Made by a program: the position numbers and the translations under genes | Assembly (NCBI GenBank): GCA_028023455.1 | Contig: JAQFVV010000014.1 | Location: 1,865,336-1,929,335, forward strand | DNA from: Epiperipatus broadwayi | Taxonomy: Eukaryota; Onychophora; Udeonychophora; Euonychophora; Peripatidae | DNA: 64,000 bases | Direction of reading: 5' to 3' | Part shown: piece after piece, positions 24,341 through 36,561 of the stretch | How the letters are laid out: the number at the start of each line of letters is the position of its first letter | Numbering within the stretch: the stretch's first letter is position 1 | The notes under the pieces: model-generated | The model's database searches: none | What the model saw: the letters and a program-made list of their open reading frames with translations, nothing else | Told to the model about the DNA's origin: nothing

Positions 24341-27300
24341 ACAAATAGTCCGAAATCAAAACACTTTTTACTCTAACATATATTTAAATGAGTCTAGCAG
24401 CCACCTACACTCAACTAGCATTTAAATCATTTTATTAATTTATTTTTAAAAAAAAAATCTTTAGTTTACAGTTTTAAATCATTTTAAAATGACACATTAT
24501 ATTTAACTTATTTTTTTTCACAAATACTATTTTTAACCTATTTTTAAAATTTAATAATGCACAAACAACGATAAGTATTTTCATCTTTAAATTCGTTTGC
24601 AATAGCAAATCCCCACCCCATTACAAACAGATCTTATTAAACATGAATATAAAAAAAAACAATATTTATTTTAAGAGATTATGTTAACTTTTGATCAGAG
24701 GTTAAAATGGCAAAGTTTATAAAAGATAAGGTTCAGATTTGTTCAGGAAAGAAAGTTTGTAGTTCATTTTTAGAAACAAATAAAGTTCGAAGATTTTAAA
24801 TTTAAGAGTTTATATTTCATATTTCAATTATTTATAAATTATACTTTCCTTTGTCCAAGCTTGTTTATTCGTGACGAATATCTATGAAGACTTATGACGA
24901 TTTATAATGATTTCTGAAGACGGGATCTGTGGTTCGATCTTGGGATCCGTGGAGATGAAAGCTGCCTTCGGCCAGCCACACCAAAGGAAACGCAATTAAA
25001 CAGTTACATTTTTGGTAACAGTGACAATATTTATTTTAACTTTTCAGCAACAACGAAATGAATTCAAAATTCTAATTCTCTAATTAATAATTTTCTTTTT
25101 ATAGTCCTCAGGCACCTTATCTCTGGAATGCACAGATCCATCAAACATATTCCATATCGATATTTCATTGGTTCATTGAGTTTGTAGTAGATTTTGGGTT
25201 TGTGGCTACTTGGATTTTTCCACTGAGGTCTGTGTCTATTTTTGGGTGGGAAAAACAAACCTTTTGTTTTTATTCTTATCTATTTTGTAATCATCTTGTT
25301 AATGGTCATTTTGCCCTAAGGATCTGTTTGTAATTTTTATTTTTCAGATTAAAAACTCTCCTTGTTATTTTTAGAATTAAAAGGTTTTTATTATATTTTA
25401 TTTAAACTATAGAATATTTCCATCAAACATATTAATAAATTAATAATTCATTATTTGTGCATTTTGAAAGTTTGTGCTTTTAATTCTGTGTTAGATATTT
25501 AAATGTAACGCACATATATATCCCATCACAATATATATATATGTGTGTGTGGGGGAAATGATAATCTGGATAACTGATTTCTGCTGCTTTAGCACGAAAT
25601 ATGCATATTGGAAATATTTTTTACATGTGTTATGTGTATCAGTTATTTAAGATGGAGAGTATAGCTGAAGGAAGCTTGAAAGTCTGTGTTCAAATTCCCA
25701 TTAAATTATATATTTTTGTTGATATATTTTTTAATCCTTTGCACTTAAGAAATCTGCTTTCTTCAGTGAAATTAGTTGTATGTTCTGTTTTGCTTTTTTT
25801 TTTTTTTTTTTGGCTTCTCTTCTTTAATTTTCAATTTAAGATAATTCTAATTATTTTATTGACTAATTTAGCTTCAATATTCACACTTTTATGAGGTTTC
25901 TTTAAATTTTAAGTATTTATATATTTTCAAGCATCATCTTGACTTAAATCTTTTTCATGTTTTTCATTGTAAATTGAAGAAAATAAGAAAACAGTATTTT
26001 CTAAAATGATAAATTTAAGATTTGCCTTAAAGAAAGAAACAAAAAATATGAAAAGTGAGGTTTTGTTGATTTTATATTGATATGTATCATATCAACAAAA
26101 TATTTTGTGAATATGAAATGTAAATTTTAACAATTTTGCATTTTCTACAGAACAAATTATGATCAAACTATCTATATTGACATGATGACTGAAAAATTTG
26201 ATGTAATTTGGTATGAAAAATTTTGATATAACTTTTGCACATTAAAATGAATATTTAGTGAGCATTTATTGTTAATGCATGATGGCAAAATTTTTCAAGC
26301 ATTCAGTAGTCACTATAAATGAGGCTTACAATTACTGAATTAAATTAAAAAACATTGTTTATAGTAGAATCATTAAAACATGCTTTAAAAATTAAAAACT
26401 TGTTACTATTATAATAGACTTATTTGTTTAAATATGGGTAAGTGCTAAAGATTGAAGAGAAACTAAATAACTTGAGGTTACTTATCGTTCCAATTACCCA
26501 TTTGTGTATTATGTATAGTTTATTTGTTTTATAGAATCACCTTCCTTTATGTTTTGAGTTCATAAAACTTAAAATTTGTATGCAAATAATTTTTTTAAAA
26601 AAATTAGAGGGAACTTTTGCTTGTTAATTCATTGTAATGATTTTTTCAGTCATTTCTAAGTTTGTTGTAACAAATACTATATACTGTATATGAAAGACTT
26701 GCTAAATGCTTATTTGAAAACTCTTTAAAAGCTAGTCTTTAAAAAAAAAAAAAAAGCTTAAGGAATAATAATTGAAGGCTATTGAGATGTGAGTTTTTAA
26801 AAAAAATAAAAAAGATTAGTTGTGTTGATAGAATTGAAATCACAGCTCTGAAGAAGACTATTGGGCAATCAAAACTATCAGCTATTTTTGAAAATTTGAT
26901 ATAATGAAATATTGTATTTTTATTGTGTTAAATGCATAAAAGAGTTTGTTGGTATCATTTACTTATATTCAAAATGAGATTGTTGAAATACTGTGGGAAG
27001 GAGGATTAAATTGACATTTGTTTTTAAATAAAGAGATAGATAATAGAAGCAAGTTTAAAATATTTATTTCTCATTGCTTGTGTATAGTAAAAACTAGCTG
27101 TCATTTCAGTTATTACTCAATAAATGGATATCTGACTCATTATCTATAGAGTAATGCAAAGAATAAAACTTTTAATCTTATTTTGAAATTTACATTACCT
27201 TGGTGATAAATGATTTAACCTTCCTCTTTTACTGAAAGGCAAACGATCACATGAACATGTTTCGAAGGAATGATTATAGGAAGTCACCAGTGATCTTCAT

Positions 27301-27739
27301 AGAGAAGCATAAATTTAGACAGATATCAGCTTAATTTGAGTTAGTATTTTTATTACTAATTAACGAAAAAAACACAGATTAATGTTTAGAACATTAGAAA
27401 GCTAATTGATATGACAATTATCATTTTCACCATGAGATATGAATTAATAGAATTAAAGATAAAACAATAATAATAGCTAAAGGAGAAAAGAAGAAAACTA
27501 AATTAAATAGATAAGAAATTATGAGATTACTAATAACAATGCAAATTTTAAGTTAGAAGAAAGACATCAGAATTGCTTGTGTAACCTACATGTAGGCAGA
27601 AAAGTAAAGTTTATTTTTTTTATTGTTTTTGTTGTTGTTTTTTTAAATTTATTTTTATTTTGAAAGTATATCATTTATAATACTGTTTTTATTCTTTTAC
27701 AAGTACTATGAAGGTATTTATTTAAGAAAACATTTATAA
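24341..27739. other. AT-rich intron, no genes recognised
   Basis: Contains a short GC-richer patch at about 24900-25000 with near-duplicate GGATCTGTGG and GGATCCGTGG blocks, a TA/TG run at about 25530-25550, a T run near 25795-25811, and a 10-bp stem (TTTTGTTGAT at 26061, ATCAACAAAA at 26091). Open frames at 25064-25258 and 25601-25894 lack any recognisable domain. Confidence 0.5.
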
Positions 27740-27817
27740 TATCATCATCATCATCAACAAACATTATCAGTCCATTGCAGGATGAAGGTCTCTCCATGTT
27801 CAAACCATCTCTGATTT

Positions 27818-28429
27818 TTAGCTTCTCTTCTCCATAATCACCTCTGCACACTTTCTTATTTCATCCATCCATCTTACATGTGGTCTTTTGCTGGGTCTTT
27901 TACAATATCTTGGAATCCAGTTTAAGATTTCAGTTGTCCATCTATTATCGTCTTTTCTAGCAATATGTCCAGCCCAACTCCTCTTCAGTCTTTTAATTTT
28001 TTCAATGATGTCAATAATACCTGTTTGTTCTCTTATCCATATATTGCCTTTTCGATCTCTTCTTGTTACTTCTAACATGCATCTCTCCATACTTCTTTGA
28101 GTGGTCTGAAGTCTCTGTATTGCTCTTCTATTAAGTGTCCAAGTATCAGATCCATAAGGAAGAACTGGTAAAACACATTTAATAAAAATCTTTCTTTTTA
28201 AACATATAGGCATATTTCCTTTTAGTATCAAGCTATTTCTACCAAATTCACTCCAACCAAGTTTAATTCTATGATTAATTTCATCCATTATGTTTCCATT
28301 TGTATTAATAATCTGACCAAGATATTTTTCTTCTAACTCATCATAATCAATCTTTAGTTTCATATTTTGAGAAAATCCATTGAACATCACTTTAGTCTCT
28401 TTAACATTGATCTTTAGTTCTACTTTCAT
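27818..28429 (-). pseudogene. RTE-like ORF2 C-terminal domain
   Basis: A 203-codon uninterrupted frame covers the thumb and C-terminal region: an early KINVKETKVMFNGF block, YLGQIINTNG, then RRAIQRLQTTQRSMERCML, IKRLKRSWAGHIARKDDNRW and a final RPHVRWMDEI block. These are hallmarks of RTE/craft-type elements. It has lost the frame with the upstream reverse transcriptase blocks. The same 3' part survives as a shorter relic at 7250-7600. Confidence 0.8.
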
Positions 28430-28439
28430 CTGATAACTC

Positions 28440-29315
28440 CTACAATATTTCCTGCAGCTCTAGAGCATTATTTGCAAAAATAACCACATCATCTGCAAAA
28501 TCTAAATGACTTAAATAATCACCATTTACTTTCACTCCTTTGGATTCCCATTTTAATCCACAAAATACTTCATGCAGCACTGCTGTAAATTGTTTTGGAG
28601 ATATGGAGTCACCCTGTTTTATACTGTTCTCAATGTTGGCTTTTTTAGTATCATTATGTAATCGAATTGTTGCCGTTGCATTTTTATAAATATTCTTTAA
28701 AATATGCCAATATCCTGGATATATAACTTAATGATCCAATGCTTTAATCACTAAAGAAATGTTTACAGAATCAAATGCATTTTCATAATCTACAAATCCA
28801 AAGCATAATGGCGAACTCATATTCATTTGTCTTTTCTATAACTTCTCTCAATACCTTGATATGATCTACTGTACTAAAATCACTTTTAAATCCAGCTTGT
28901 TCTCTTGGTTGGTGGAAATCCAATGTTCTCTGTAGACGAATTGCAATTATCTTGGTAAAAATTTTGTATAAAACTGATAAAAGGCTGATAGTTCTGTAAT
29001 TGCTAATATCTTCTTTATCACCCTTTGTATATATTAATATTAATACTGCATTTTTCCAATCATTCTGGTACATCTTTATCATTTAGACATTTGGTATATA
29101 ACTTTGGTAAAAAAAAATTTTTCTTCACCTGCTTCTTTTAATATATCAATTATAATTCCATCATTACCCGGAGTCTTTTCCTCCTTCATAAATTTAATTG
29201 CATGTCTCACTTGTTCATTTAAAATTCTGGACAATTCGGAAGATATAGTGGATATAGGAGGTACTTGTTCTTTATTACTAAATAATTCTTGAAAGAAGTC
29301 TTCTACCCATTTCAT
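28440..29315 (-). pseudogene. RTE-like reverse transcriptase core, broken
   Basis: Fragments in order along the - strand are: KEEKTPGNDGI (finger region, here at 29315-29079), LILIYTKGDKEDISNYRTISLL and the EQAGFKSDFSTVDHI block (29082-28783), then FVDYENAFDSV, the motif A region, at about 28795-28765, and SHLDFADDVVIF with the catalytic FADD at about 28515-28480. Frameshifts separate the blocks. Such an enzyme would copy its RNA at a nicked target, but this copy cannot encode it. Confidence 0.8.
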
Positions 29316-29870
29316 GATGTCATCTCTCTTTTTAGTAATAGTTCCATCTTTTTTTCTTATTGCAGATATAAATTTCCTACCAATACCAAAATGTTGTTTT
29401 ACTGTCTTGAGACTTTTATTCTGTTCTACAGCTTTCCTGCTAGTTCACAGTTATACTTTCTTATATCGTTTTCAACTCTTTTCCACACCATTTTACAGAA
29501 TTCAAGGTATTCAGTCCTTTTTAATGCATTATGTTTGTATAACTTACATATTTTTCCTTTTTTTTTATAAATTCTCTAGTCTCAGTAGAAATTTTATTGG
29601 TCAATTGCTGCTTTTTTTTATCAACTATCTTTGTTGCAGTTTTTAAAAGTGTATCAGTTATTTTTTTGTTAATTTCATTTAAATCTGAATCATATTCAAA
29701 ATCTATATTTGAAACTGATTTGTAAGTGCTAATTTAAATTCATTAGAATGTTTCTGAAGATTAGGATTATCAACTGTAAATATTGTTTTTCTTAATAATT
29801 TTTGTCTTTCTAGTTTTGCATTAACATGTATCTTATATCTTACTAATCAGTGATTAACAGTTTAACAGAC

Positions 29871-31956
29871 TGCTGTTAAATCCACTTTAACCACCAAGCA
29901 AATACAAAATGATCATTTACATCTGAAACATCAGATATAGATGAAGGTATCACTAATCTAGCAAGTATTTTTAGACCAAGTTGAATTGATTACATACCAA
30001 ATATAAATCTAGCCTTTTTTTATATGCCTTTTGATATATACTCTTTTAGTAAATTTTATTTTTACTATTTTGTAACGCATATAAATGATCAACTATTAAA
30101 TCAAGTATATTATTAAGTACAACCTTTTTCAAATGAATATTTTTTATATCCCTAGCAAAAAAAAAAAAAATGCATTTTTTTTTTCTGATTCTGAAGCAGT
30201 AGTTATATATCAAAAAAACTTTATTTTTATTTTTGTAATGTTCTGAAGAACTAACGCTGCATCAATTATCTTATTGATGTAATATTTTATTTCAAAGCAT
30301 ATGTGTAACTTCTATTTGTAATATCTTAGAAATACTTAACTTTTAGACTATTTTTTATTATACTTTGTCAATAAATAGATTTGTAGCCTACAACAGTCTG
30401 TTTCTTTCATCATGATAGTTGAAAAACAAAATGCTTTTTCTTGATCCAGACATTTTACTCTTCTTTTTTTTTAATATAATCTTTTCTAAATTTATCACGT
30501 TTTTACTAAAGCTGAATTTGTTGTAATTGTTTTAGCATTAATTATCAAAGGACAAACTTTTCCATTAAACAAAGAAGTAAAACTGAAAAGTAATATAATC
30601 AATTCATTTGGATTTTGGCAGCAAGTACCAGATAATAATTTATAAAACATATATAATAAAATTAAAATATATTTTAACTTTTAAAACAAAGTTGATTTCT
30701 TCTCCTCATTGGCTATTTCTAATTTCAATATATTTAAAATGTAATTAAGCATATTTCAATCATTTTTATCACTGTATTTTTTATCTCATTTTTATCTTAT
30801 CATAGCTATCCACCGAAACTCTGAGTACTTTCTCTCAGTCTGAATGCATTTTACTAACAACTTTTATTTATCATGTGAGGAAGAGATATCAAATACCTGA
30901 AATTTCATGTCCATTTTGATAGCTTTTTTTTTTTAATTATACCCCTCTTTCTCAAGATGGCACTTTTTTAGAAGGGTGAACAGACGTTACCCCGTCGATA
31001 TATATTTCTATGTTGTTTTTTTTAGTTTTTGTTGCTGCAATTTTTATTTCACCTGCATCTTATCATAAACATTCACCAGTACAGAAATTCAGACCGTAGT
31101 ATCTCATTATTACTGCACTTTGTAAAAAACTTTTGCTCATCAGATGAGTTAGGGTTATCAAATACCTGAATCTCTACTATTGTGTCGATTGCATAATTTT
31201 TCATTACCCTACTTCCATGCAAACTAGGAGGTATGGTTTCTATACACTTCCAACGTCTTATGGAAGAGTGAATAATCTCTAGTCTAAGGTGGTTGCGATA
31301 TTTTACAGTTGAGATGGTAGTACATTGATAAAAACAAAAGATTTTGAAAATATGTATATATTTCTTTCATAAATTTGTGAAGACATTCTTAATTTTATTC
31401 AGACAGTAAAATATGTCATATGTTTCCGCTTATAAAATTTTAGTCATCCCTGATTATCTATCTTCTCATCATTTTATTAAATGATAAATTCTCATTTAGC
31501 ACACACATATAAATACACACTTGTATCTATATATATATGTGTGTGTGTATAAATTTTATATGATTTTTTTAAAAGTTTAAAAAAAAAACTATTTTTACAT
31601 TATTATAAATTGTGTTTTTTATCTTATAAATAGATAGTTGCATTTTCATTATTGTTTATTTGTTTCATTTATATATATTCAAAATAAATTTAACACATTT
31701 TACCATTAATGTAATATTTTTAAATTTCAATTAACTCTCTGGAAGTTGTGGGTGTGTGTTGAAGAAATTTGATATTGTTGTATTAATAATGCCGTTGTAG
31801 TTCCTATGTCAAGTATCTGTAATGATTGTTAATAGTCACGTTCTAAGTAAAGAAGAGTATTTTTTGATTAATATATTTCTAAATTACCATTCCAAAAGTT
31901 GCTAGTATATAATTTACATTAAACTTATATTTTTCTTTTTTTTCCCCTTTCTGCAG
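29871..31956. other. AT-rich intron up to the second exon
   Basis: No gene seen. It holds T-rich and A-rich runs, a diverged tandem duplication (30785-31260) and TA/TG runs near 31530. It ends in a strong pyrimidine tract and CTGCAG, the acceptor of the next BRIP1 exon. Confidence 0.55.
30785..31260. repeat. Diverged tandem duplication, about 240-bp unit
   Basis: Two units share, in order, an ATCTTATCATA block, TCACC/CCACCG, a T-run, CATGTGAGG or CATCAGATGAG, and a perfect TATCAAATACCTGAA block (at about 30888 and 31159). Identity between units is low outside these. Confidence 0.45.
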
Positions 31957-32052
31957 GCATGCCCGTATTACACTGCTCGTGCTCTTAAGGATGAAGCCGA
32001 CATCATTTTCTGTCCTTACAACTACTTGATTAACCCAGTCATCAGACAAAGT
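31957..32052 (+). CDS. BRIP1: BRIP1/FANCJ helicase, internal exon (last Fe-S cysteine)
   Basis: A 32-codon, phase 0-0 exon starting [11 protein letters not shown] and ending INPVIRQS; it contains [12 protein letters not shown]-type residues (here [13 protein letters not shown]). The second residue is the cysteine matching human C350, the fourth ligand of the 4Fe-4S cluster, and the first alanine matches A349, altered in a known Fanconi patient. The intron thus falls right between LK and AC. It is preceded by a long pyrimidine tract with CTGCAG and followed by GTAAGA. Its base composition, near 47% G+C, is the highest of the four exons. The - strand frame over it (31879-32061) is a shadow. Confidence 0.92.
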
Positions 32053-35000
32053 GTAAGACATAATTTATTATTTGTTGCTTCTGGGGACCTGCTTATAAGA
32101 AAACCTTTTATTACTTGAATTATAGTCTGTTAATTAGTTAGAAAAAGACAAATTCTTTCAACTTTTGCTTTCCTTATGCTAGTAATTTTCAATTCTTCAT
32201 ATTTTTAAATAACCAGAAAAGAGGCAGAACTCCATTTTTATGCTTTAAGAATTTTGTTTAGTTTCTCAAACATTGAAATAATAACTACATCAGTAACTTG
32301 AAGAAGACAGAAAATAATATATATAAAGAAAATTATATACACATATTTAGCGAACTATGTACATTACATGACATGCACTGAGTGGTACTACTGTATGGAG
32401 AGTTTTGCCTGTTATTAACTATGTACATTCACAATACAATTTATTACTATTTGATTTAATATATATATAGAAATCCTTCATGTATATTATGTAATAGAAA
32501 TATTAAAAAAAATTAAATATAAAAATAATAGTAATAATTGAATTGTTTATTTTTCTTGAGTTCCAAAGAAGATCGAGCATCGAAAAAGTCGAAGTTGAGC
32601 CTTAATTTATAGTTCTTGAGCTTCAGAATCCGCCTATACTAAACAAAAGAAGTTTCATTAGACAATAAACAAAAGTTCTATTTAATCTTGTCAAAACTTT
32701 ATTTAAATTCTGTACAATTAAAGCCATTATATTGATTGTGTATCTTTCTTTCTTTGTAATTTTGAAATAATAAATATATATTATTTTTTTCCTTCCAATG
32801 AGAAATAAAAAAAAAAATTGAAACAAAAATTAATAATTAATTTAAATCTATATAGGTCTGTCACATTAGATATTTTTTTACCTGCGAAACAACAAACTAC
32901 CTAACTTACTATGGATTTAGAATTAAGTTACAATCCGAATATCTGTGTTTACAAATTGTTATATTTTAATATTTTCACTACGTTATTTAATTTATTTCAT
33001 ACAGGAAAATTCTGTTTTGTATTGTTGTCACTTATTATATCCCTTAAAAAGTAGTTTTTCAATATTTAATTCTTAAAACTAATTTTTTTTATTTGTAAAC
33101 TCCGATTTTCTGATCTTGTTATAATTTTAGTGAGATATATTAATTACAAAAATATTAAAAAGAGGTTGGTTATATTAACTGCCATTTTGTCACCTTTTCT
33201 TTAGTTTTTAACTTAATTTTTTTTTTTGAAAGGCCTTGTGATATATTGCAGTATTTATTTCTGTTCATGATCGCTTTTCTTAGAACTTTCTATATCACTC
33301 CTAAAACTTTGTGACTAATTAGAAAATATAATGAACATAATTTAGGAAATAATAATTTTATGTTGTTATTTTTGATAGGATGAATTTCATCTAATACAAT
33401 AATTTCCAGATTTAACTTGTCCAAGTATTATGAATTTTGTTTTATGAAGTGATGTAAAATGTCATTTGTTTTATTATGGATAATATTTCCCCCAGGTGAC
33501 TATTGGTTGACTAATAGAAAAATAAGATGCCTTATTATGTTTATATTTTATTTCTTCAAGAAGCAATCACATTTTTTATTGATACATAAAAATTTTCTTT
33601 AGATTACCATGATTCCTAAAAAAAATTTGTGATCTACAAATTGTGTGCTGATGTTATCATTGTTGGCACATTAAGCTATCTTTCTCTTGATTTTATAATT
33701 CAAGCCCAGCCATATCTAATCTTGGAAGTTTTTTTAGGACTTATTCTTAGATTTTTGTGAATTATTAATGTTTCTTTATCAGGATTATAAATGTTCCAGG
33801 CTATTCTGAATTGATTATAGGAGTGTCGGGTAGATAGATAGGTTTAGAATGGACTTATATGTTTTTTAACATTTATATGCACTACACATAATACAATTTA
33901 ATTTAAAGATTATAGTACATTTATATAAAATAAGATTATGAATCAAATATTTGTTAAGTAGAATATTGCAATTATGAAAAAGACAGTGGTATAGAAAATT
34001 GAGAGATCATACCTTTACATATTTCTCTATATTGCTATGTCTATGAGATCACAACAACAATAAAACCTATTGTGTCTTTTTTTTTTTTACATTTTTGTTT
34101 GAGAACATATTATAATGATAATGAGATGACTATTAACATTCTGATGCTTTTTATTTGTCAGAAGTTCCATCAGCTTCATTTTTTTTTTAAATTCTATCAG
34201 AAACGTATTAGTAGAAGTCTTATTATTGACAAGCACAGACTAGTAATTTTTAAACTAAGTTTATATCAGTTTTTGAATCTATACAATCATTTTTTGATTG
34301 CAATGAGTGAACGGCTTGAAGTCATATCTTTGAGTGGGTTCTTGGCTAATCTGTTCTTACACTCTTAAAGTTTTCTGATAAGATCATTTTTTGTAATGTA
34401 TCTTCATTTCACATATTTTCCAGGAATTAAATGCATTTAAATGTTTTAACTAAAAAATCTTTGCACTATGGTTGAATATTTAGCCATTTCAGTGGCACAA
34501 CAAGTAATGGGATAGATTAGTTTTTCTGATTCATTATTTTATGAATACGTGATTTATTTTTAAACAAACTATTGACTTAATTTTAATTTTATTCCTTATT
34601 AACAAATTCATTAAGAATTTGAGAATTGTTATGATTGCTTGCTTTAGTCTTTGAAGGTATTTCACATGAAATTTAAAAAATTTTGGTGGAAAAAATGCAA
34701 AGTAATTCTAAATGCACATGTGAAGATCTCTCTTAGAATGCAAAAACACTAACTGATTGGATGCATGAATTATAGGTTTAAAGAAGGCACTACAACACAG
34801 AAAATGTTTATTACCCTACTATTATATATATATAATTTATATTTTACAAACTAATTAATGAATATTTTTTTCTGTTTTATAATTTATTTTTTGGATAGCA
34901 TATAATATAGTAACAGAAGTTGTTGCTATCTAACTGTATATGGAGTATAAATGTAATATGATAATAAATTATATTTGAAATATGGTTAATATTTTAGTTT

Positions 35001-35059
35001 ACTTCTTATAATACTGAAGTGTTTAGAAAACCATGCACATATCATTTTATTAAGAACTC
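32053..35059. other. Start of BRIP1 intron (20,983 bases in all)
   Basis: AT-rich sequence after the GTAAGA donor. TA runs occur near 32458. Open frames at 32623-32826 and 34072-34368 lack recognisable domains. A phrase GGTACTACTGTATGG near 32390 recurs in similar form near 61095, so both may belong to one repeat. No gene or intact element found. Confidence 0.5.
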
Positions 35060-35229
35060 TTTATATATATAAATTACCCCAAATTCACAATTCAACCAGA
35101 TGAGCCAAGAAAATAAATTCTTAAACACTACCAATGGTTTCACAGCTGCAAGCAGAATTCTCATCTGTAAAGAACTACAAAATAATATATTTAAGCTAAA
35201 CATTACCCACAATTCCATTTACTTCCTTA

Positions 35230-35692
35230 TTATTAAATGACTTTTTAAATAAGTTAATTGCTTCAGAATTGTAAATTTTTAGTAATAAAGAGTCTTTAAT
35301 TCTTCTTTTAATTTAATTTTTCTCAAAGAAGACAACCTTAGCTACATCAAAATTAATAATGTGGCCTGGATCTTTTTCATGGATATATAAAGCAGAACTA
35401 AGAAATTTTTTTCTAACCGTACTTTTATGTATCTTTATTCTTTCATTTAATCTCAAATTACTCTGACCTATATATGCCTTCTTACAAAAACAAGGGATAA
35501 TATACACTACCCCAGGAATAGTCTTTCTATCAAAAATTTCCTTTGTATTGTTTAATAAATTATTTAATGTAATACCCCTTTTCCAAGCAATTTTCTTAAT
35601 TCTTAACAAATTACTATTTTTACATGCAATTATATAAGAAGACAATTTAAATGGCAAAAAAATAAAATCATATTTTTCTTTATCCTTTACAT
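35230..35692 (-). pseudogene. GIY-YIG endonuclease of Penelope-like copy A
   Basis: The frame shows GVVYIIPC, then KKAYIGQSNLRLNERIKIHK, SSALYIHEKDPGHIINFD and VVFFE, the complete GIY-YIG core with its downstream arginine and histidine region. A small indel near 35313 shifts the end of the protein. The first few residues of the open frame come from the inserted hAT-like element, not from the Penelope protein. Its upstream continuation is at 36562-36680. Confidence 0.85.
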
Positions 35693-35796
35693 CAGTGGTG
35701 CCCAACCTTTAACTTGAAGCGAGCCAGTTGAGAATTTAAAAAAATTTGGGGAGCCACAATTATATATTACATTTTTCATATTACATTTATAAACAT

Positions 35797-35930
35797 GGTA
35801 CTTGGGTACTAAACCTGCAATGTAGGGAGATAGGTGGGGGGGTGGCCTATTCACATTGGTATCAATCCGCCGTTTCTAATGTGGCCAAAATAACATGTAC
35901 ACGGATCTTTCTCGATGAAAACATCAATAT
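35797..35930 (+). mobile_element. Left end of a second hAT-like family, nested
   Basis: GGTACTTGGGTACTAAACCTGC starts here in similar form to the end of the element at 39799, and the following TATCAATCC and CCAAAATAACATGTACA blocks are also shared. The matching right end is not found, so it is truncated or has been rearranged by the minisatellite. Confidence 0.55.
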
Positions 35931-36255
35931 ATACAGCAAAATATATATGTGTACACGAATCTATCTCAATAAAAACAACTATTTACAGCACTAAACATCA
36001 ATATATATATATACAGCAAAATATATACGTGTACACGGATAAAAACAACTGTTTACAGCACTAAACATCGATATATACAGCAAAATATATACGTGTACAT
36101 GGATCTATCTCGATAAAAACTATTTCCAGCACTAAACACAATATATATACAGCACCAAACCAAATGTCTACAAGGATCTTTCTCGATAAAAACAATAATA
36201 TATACAAGAGCACTAAACACAATATATATATATAGCACCAAACCAAACGTGTACA
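35895..36255. repeat. Minisatellite, 5-6 units of about 55-80 bp
   Basis: Repeated cores are GTGTACACGGATC, TCTCGATAAAAAC, CAGCACTAAACA and ATATATACAGCAAAATATAT. Units vary in length and some drop the middle block. On the - strand they give open frames rich in YIYI that are spurious. Confidence 0.8.
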
Positions 36256-36561
36256 GCAAAAAAAAAAAATGGTGTAATATGTTAAAAAGAAAAAAAAAAT
36301 GTAAATACATTTTATTTATTAAAAATTTGGTAACATACATATAAATTACAATTACAGGAAAAATATATTTTATTTAATGTGAAACCTGACACTGCATATC
36401 GTTATTGTTTGTATTGTAAAAATGTTTATTTTTTAGTGTGTGCAGGTGCCATCAAGGAACATAAAATATTTTATCAATTTTTTTGAAGAGTGCAATTCGA
36501 GCCACATTAAACAGTTACGCGAGCCACATGTGACTCGCGAGCTATGGGTTGGGCATCCCTG

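Larger units (their letters stand above)
27740..29870 (-). mobile_element. RTE-like non-LTR retrotransposon, 5'-truncated and broken
   Basis: Reading on the - strand from 29870 to 27740, broken frames give a basic linker, reverse transcriptase blocks, a C-terminal domain, and a short 3' UTR ending in a GATGAT-type tail (ATCATCATCATC on the + strand at about 27750). The tail and domain order fit the RTE clade. No endonuclease region is recognisable upstream of 29870, so the copy is 5'-truncated. It sits antisense to the host gene in the BRIP1 intron. Confidence 0.8.
35693..36561. mobile_element. Non-autonomous hAT-like element inside copy A
   Basis: Ends are CAGTGGTGCCCAACC on the left and the complement of CAGGGATGCCCAACC on the right, flanked by an 8-bp direct duplication CTTTACAT (35685-35692 and 36562-36569). 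An 8-bp target duplication and CAGNGNTGCCCAACC ends are typical of hAT transposons. Removing it restores Penelope continuity seen in the copy at 44080. No transposase is present. The interior holds a second element end (from 35797) and a minisatellite. Confidence 0.88.

Noticed and set aside
25064-25258. 64-codon - strand frame
   Set aside because: No domain, no conserved context, inside a large intron.
35746-36340. Open frames on both strands over the minisatellite
   Set aside because: They arise from TA-rich repeat units.
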